From: Arthrobacter sp. UKPF54-2
GTDB lineage: Bacteria > Actinomycetota > Actinomycetes > Actinomycetales > Micrococcaceae
Assembly: GCF_007858535.1 (NCBI RefSeq)
Contig: NZ_CP040174.1
Span: 1,426,001 to 1,490,000 of the forward strand
Length of the DNA stretch: 64,000 bases
Reading direction: 5' to 3'
This document shows, piece after piece, positions 62,017 to 64,000 of this stretch. The notes under the pieces are model-generated. The model saw nothing but the letters and a program-made list of their open reading frames with translations. It was not told where the DNA came from and did no database searches. The first letter of the stretch is position 1, and each line of letters opens with the position of its first letter. The position numbers and the translations under genes were made by a program.

Positions 62017-62913
62017 CTACATCCGGGCGAGCCGGGCCCGGACGGCCATAAAAACGCCGTAGCAGATCAGCCCCGCGCCGACGGCGGCCAGCATGTACAT
62101 ACCCAGCGGCTGGTCGCGTAAGGCCTTCAGCCCGCCGTCGAGGCCTGTCGATTCGTCCGGGTCCGCCTTCACCGTGGCTATGACGACCAGCAGGCCCGTC
62201 AGCAGCAGCGCAACACCCTTGGCTGCGTAGCCCGCGATTCCGGTGACGGACACCGCGGTCCGGGCGTGCTCATTGGAGGGCATGCGCAGATACTTGATGA
62301 ATGACTTCCTGAAGCCGCGGATGGCGTAGACCACCCCGGTCACGGCCACCGCGGCACCGATGACGATCAGCAAGAGGACGCCGCCCGGGGCCTGCATGAG
62401 CTGCAGGGTGAGGTCGCTGGTGGAGCGCCGGTGGTCTGCATGGGCGCCGATAGCGACGGAAGCCAAGGTGAGCGCGAACCCGGTGTAGACGACTGCCTGG
62501 AGGGCGGCCTTAGATTTGTTGGCGATCTTCTTCTTGGTCGGCAGGTGTGAGAAGTCGAAGATGGCATCACTGGTCTGCCAGATTGCCAGCGCGACGCAGG
62601 CGGCGAAGGCGCTCCACAGCAGGATGGGGCCCGCCGGTTGGCCGGCCAGCTCCGAAACGGCACCGCTCACATCGGCCTGCCCCTGGCCGCCCATGGCGAG
62701 CCTGATCGCGACCAGTCCGATCAGGAAGTGCAGGATTCCGGAGACGGCAAACCCGGCCCGTGCCGCGTATTCGAGCGGCTTCGAATTGGTGACCTCCTCG
62801 GCGACTTCGGCGGCGTCCTGAAGTTCTTTTTTAATGGTCGGTCCCTTGCGTCCTTGAGCTATTCCGCTGCGGTGTTGCCGCCGCCAGCCATGTATATCCC
62901 GTAATCGTGCCAC
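62017..62913 (-). CDS. DUF1206 membrane protein
   Basis: A 298-residue frame from GTG at 62913. The protein has about six transmembrane helices in three repeated pairs, each repeat opening with a pattern like PLEYAARAGFAVSGILHFLI or VYTGFALTLASVAIG. This is the DUF1206 family, of unknown function. Family members usually start near KKELQDAAE; here that point has no ATG, GTG or TTG but an ATT at 62835 behind AAGGGA. The real start may be either one. Confidence 0.8.
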   Translation of the reverse strand: MARLRDIHGWRRQHRSGIAQGRKGPTIKKELQDAAEVAEEVTNSKPLEYAARAGFAVSGILHFLIGLVAIRLAMGGQGQADVSGAVSELAGQPAGPILLWSAFAACVALAIWQTSDAIFDFSHLPTKKKIANKSKAALQAVVYTGFALTLASVAIGAHADHRRSTSDLTLQLMQAPGGVLLLIVIGAAVAVTGVVYAIRGFRKSFIKYLRMPSNEHARTAVSVTGIAGYAAKGVALLLTGLLVVIATVKADPDESTGLDGGLKALRDQPLGMYMLAAVGAGLICYGVFMAVRARLARM

Positions 62914-62988
62914 GGGAATCGGCCGCGAGACAGCAGCTACGCGGCACCAATGGCGGACCCGGGCCTGCCGTCCCTGCGGCCGGCCGCG

Positions 62989-63915
62989 TCAGCGGCGGCG
63001 GTAGCAGAGATCGAAGATCAGCCGGCCGGCCTCGTGGGCCTTGTTTTCGAAGCTGGTCAGGATCCGGCCCTCGAACCTGGGCGCCCAGCCGCCGACGTCG
63101 TCGACCCCCTCGTTGGGGCCGGTGTGCTCGGTGCTGACCGGGGCGCGGCCTTCCTTGACCGGGGCGCCTCCCACGACTGACTCGACGCCGGACTCCCAGA
63201 CCTGCGTGAGCGGGCTGTCGTCGCCGCTGCGCTCGCCGTCGTGCAGGTTCTCGAAGTCGGCCGAGCCCGCCAGGACCTCACGGACATGCACGGCGTAGTT
63301 GGACCAGTCGGTCGCGATCCGCCAGATGCCGCCGGGTTTGAGCGCTCGGGCCGCGAGTTCCGCGAAGGCGGGCTGGATGAGGCGGCGCTTGTGGTGCCGG
63401 GACTTGTGCCACGGGTCAGGGAAGAAGACCCAGAGCTCGGTGACCGAACCCTCCGGGAGCATGCTGGCCAGCACCTCGGGGGCGTTGGCTTCCACCACCC
63501 GGACATTGGTCAGCCCGCGGCTGTTGATTTTGATGAGGGTGTTGGCCAGGCCCGGGGTGTAGACCTCCACGGCGAGGAAGTCCGTGTCCGGATTCTGCTC
63601 GGCCGCGTGGCACACGGCGTCGCCGAGACCCGAGCCGATCTCCACGATCAGCGGGGCCTTCCGGCCGAATTCGGCTTCAGCGTCGAAGACGTAGTCCGGA
63701 TGTACGGAAGTGTTGGCGACGTGCCGCGGCACTTCGACCGCCCACCGGTCCGAGTGCTCTTCCCACGCGGCCTGGCGCCGGCCCTGCAGGCGGGTTCCGC
63801 GGCGCACGAAACTGACCGGCCGGCCGCCGTAGGTGCCAAAGGAGGCTTGGCTGCCGGGCGTGACCGGGCGGGGATCCTGCGACGGCTGGGGGGATTCTGG
63901 AGACTCACTCATCAC
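62989..63915 (-). CDS. trmB: tRNA (guanosine(46)-N7)-methyltransferase
   Basis: A 308-residue methyltransferase. SAM motif EIGSGLGDAVCHAAEQNPDT, VEVYTPGLANTLIKI, VFFPDPWHKSRHHKRRLIQ with the PDPW catalytic region, and TDWSNYAVHVREVL are TrmB hallmarks. It is longer than usual, with a 55-residue N-terminal extension, frequent in Actinobacteria. It makes m7G46 in the variable loop of tRNA. Confidence 0.95.
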   Translation of the reverse strand: MMSESPESPQPSQDPRPVTPGSQASFGTYGGRPVSFVRRGTRLQGRRQAAWEEHSDRWAVEVPRHVANTSVHPDYVFDAEAEFGRKAPLIVEIGSGLGDAVCHAAEQNPDTDFLAVEVYTPGLANTLIKINSRGLTNVRVVEANAPEVLASMLPEGSVTELWVFFPDPWHKSRHHKRRLIQPAFAELAARALKPGGIWRIATDWSNYAVHVREVLAGSADFENLHDGERSGDDSPLTQVWESGVESVVGGAPVKEGRAPVSTEHTGPNEGVDDVGGWAPRFEGRILTSFENKAHEAGRLIFDLCYRRR

Positions 63916-64000
63916 CTCCAGAATAGTGGAGTTCCGGCGGCCGCTCCGGTTCCGGCCGGGCGGGCTGGCGCCAGCTTGCCCTGTCCGGGCCCCATAGCAG

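Overview
The window is about 64 kb of high-GC, densely packed, uninterrupted bacterial chromosome. Gene content points to an actinobacterium of the Micrococcaceae (Arthrobacter/Pseudarthrobacter-like): HspR with HAIR operators on the dnaK operon, an apparent SAM-IV riboswitch, a TPP-riboswitch-controlled YkoEDC transporter, an ECF sigma/zinc anti-sigma pair, and a homoprotocatechuate 2,3-dioxygenase whose metal ligands fall at the same residue numbers as the Arthrobacter enzyme. I found no tRNA or rRNA genes, CRISPR arrays, insertion sequences or phage genes. Genus-level identity is inference.

Layout. 0-12 kb: a polyprenyl glycosylphosphotransferase, dCTP deaminase, a KhtTU-like K+/H+ antiporter pair, a UMF1-type MFS protein and a complete Mrp Na+/H+ antiporter operon (mrpAB fused, C, D, E, F, G). 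12-24 kb: two small conserved proteins, a TPP riboswitch with the ykoEDC thiamine-precursor ECF transporter, an HTH-MurA fusion, a YbdK-type ligase, a SAM-riboswitch operon (DUF1737, rhodanese, metZ), pabC and cardiolipin synthase. 24-28 kb: a P-loop kinase-pabB fusion, a low-Mr phosphatase and a membrane-anchored serine protease. 28-35 kb: a phenylpropanoid side-chain degradation cluster matching the phd genes of Corynebacterium (MarR repressor, SDR, amidohydrolase, acyl-CoA dehydrogenase, MaoC, MHS transporter, CoA ligase). 35-44 kb: LysE exporter, a DHFR-like protein, secreted proteins, a methyltransferase, MarR/MMPL and TetR/SDR divergent pairs with visible operators, and a 23-residue-repeat protein. 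44-48.5 kb: dnaK-grpE-dnaJ-hspR. 48.5-55 kb: a homoprotocatechuate (4-hydroxyphenylacetate) meta-cleavage operon with a GntR regulator. 55-64 kb: a SWIM/SNF2 helicase, a DMP19 protein, a lipoprotein and ECF sigma/anti-sigma module sharing the same promoter type, a DUF1206 membrane protein and trmB.

The most unusual signal lies between grpE and dnaJ (46811-47085): two copies, in opposite orientation, of an exactly 120-nt element. Each has a 24-bp outer stem, a 9-nt loop, an 18-bp inner stem closed by the same triloop, and a 24-nt loop. The loops are nearly identical (32 of 36 bases) while the stems differ at 18 of 42 base-pair positions, 17 of them compensated on both strands. That is a covariation signature of selection on folded single strands. 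I do not recognise it as a known element.
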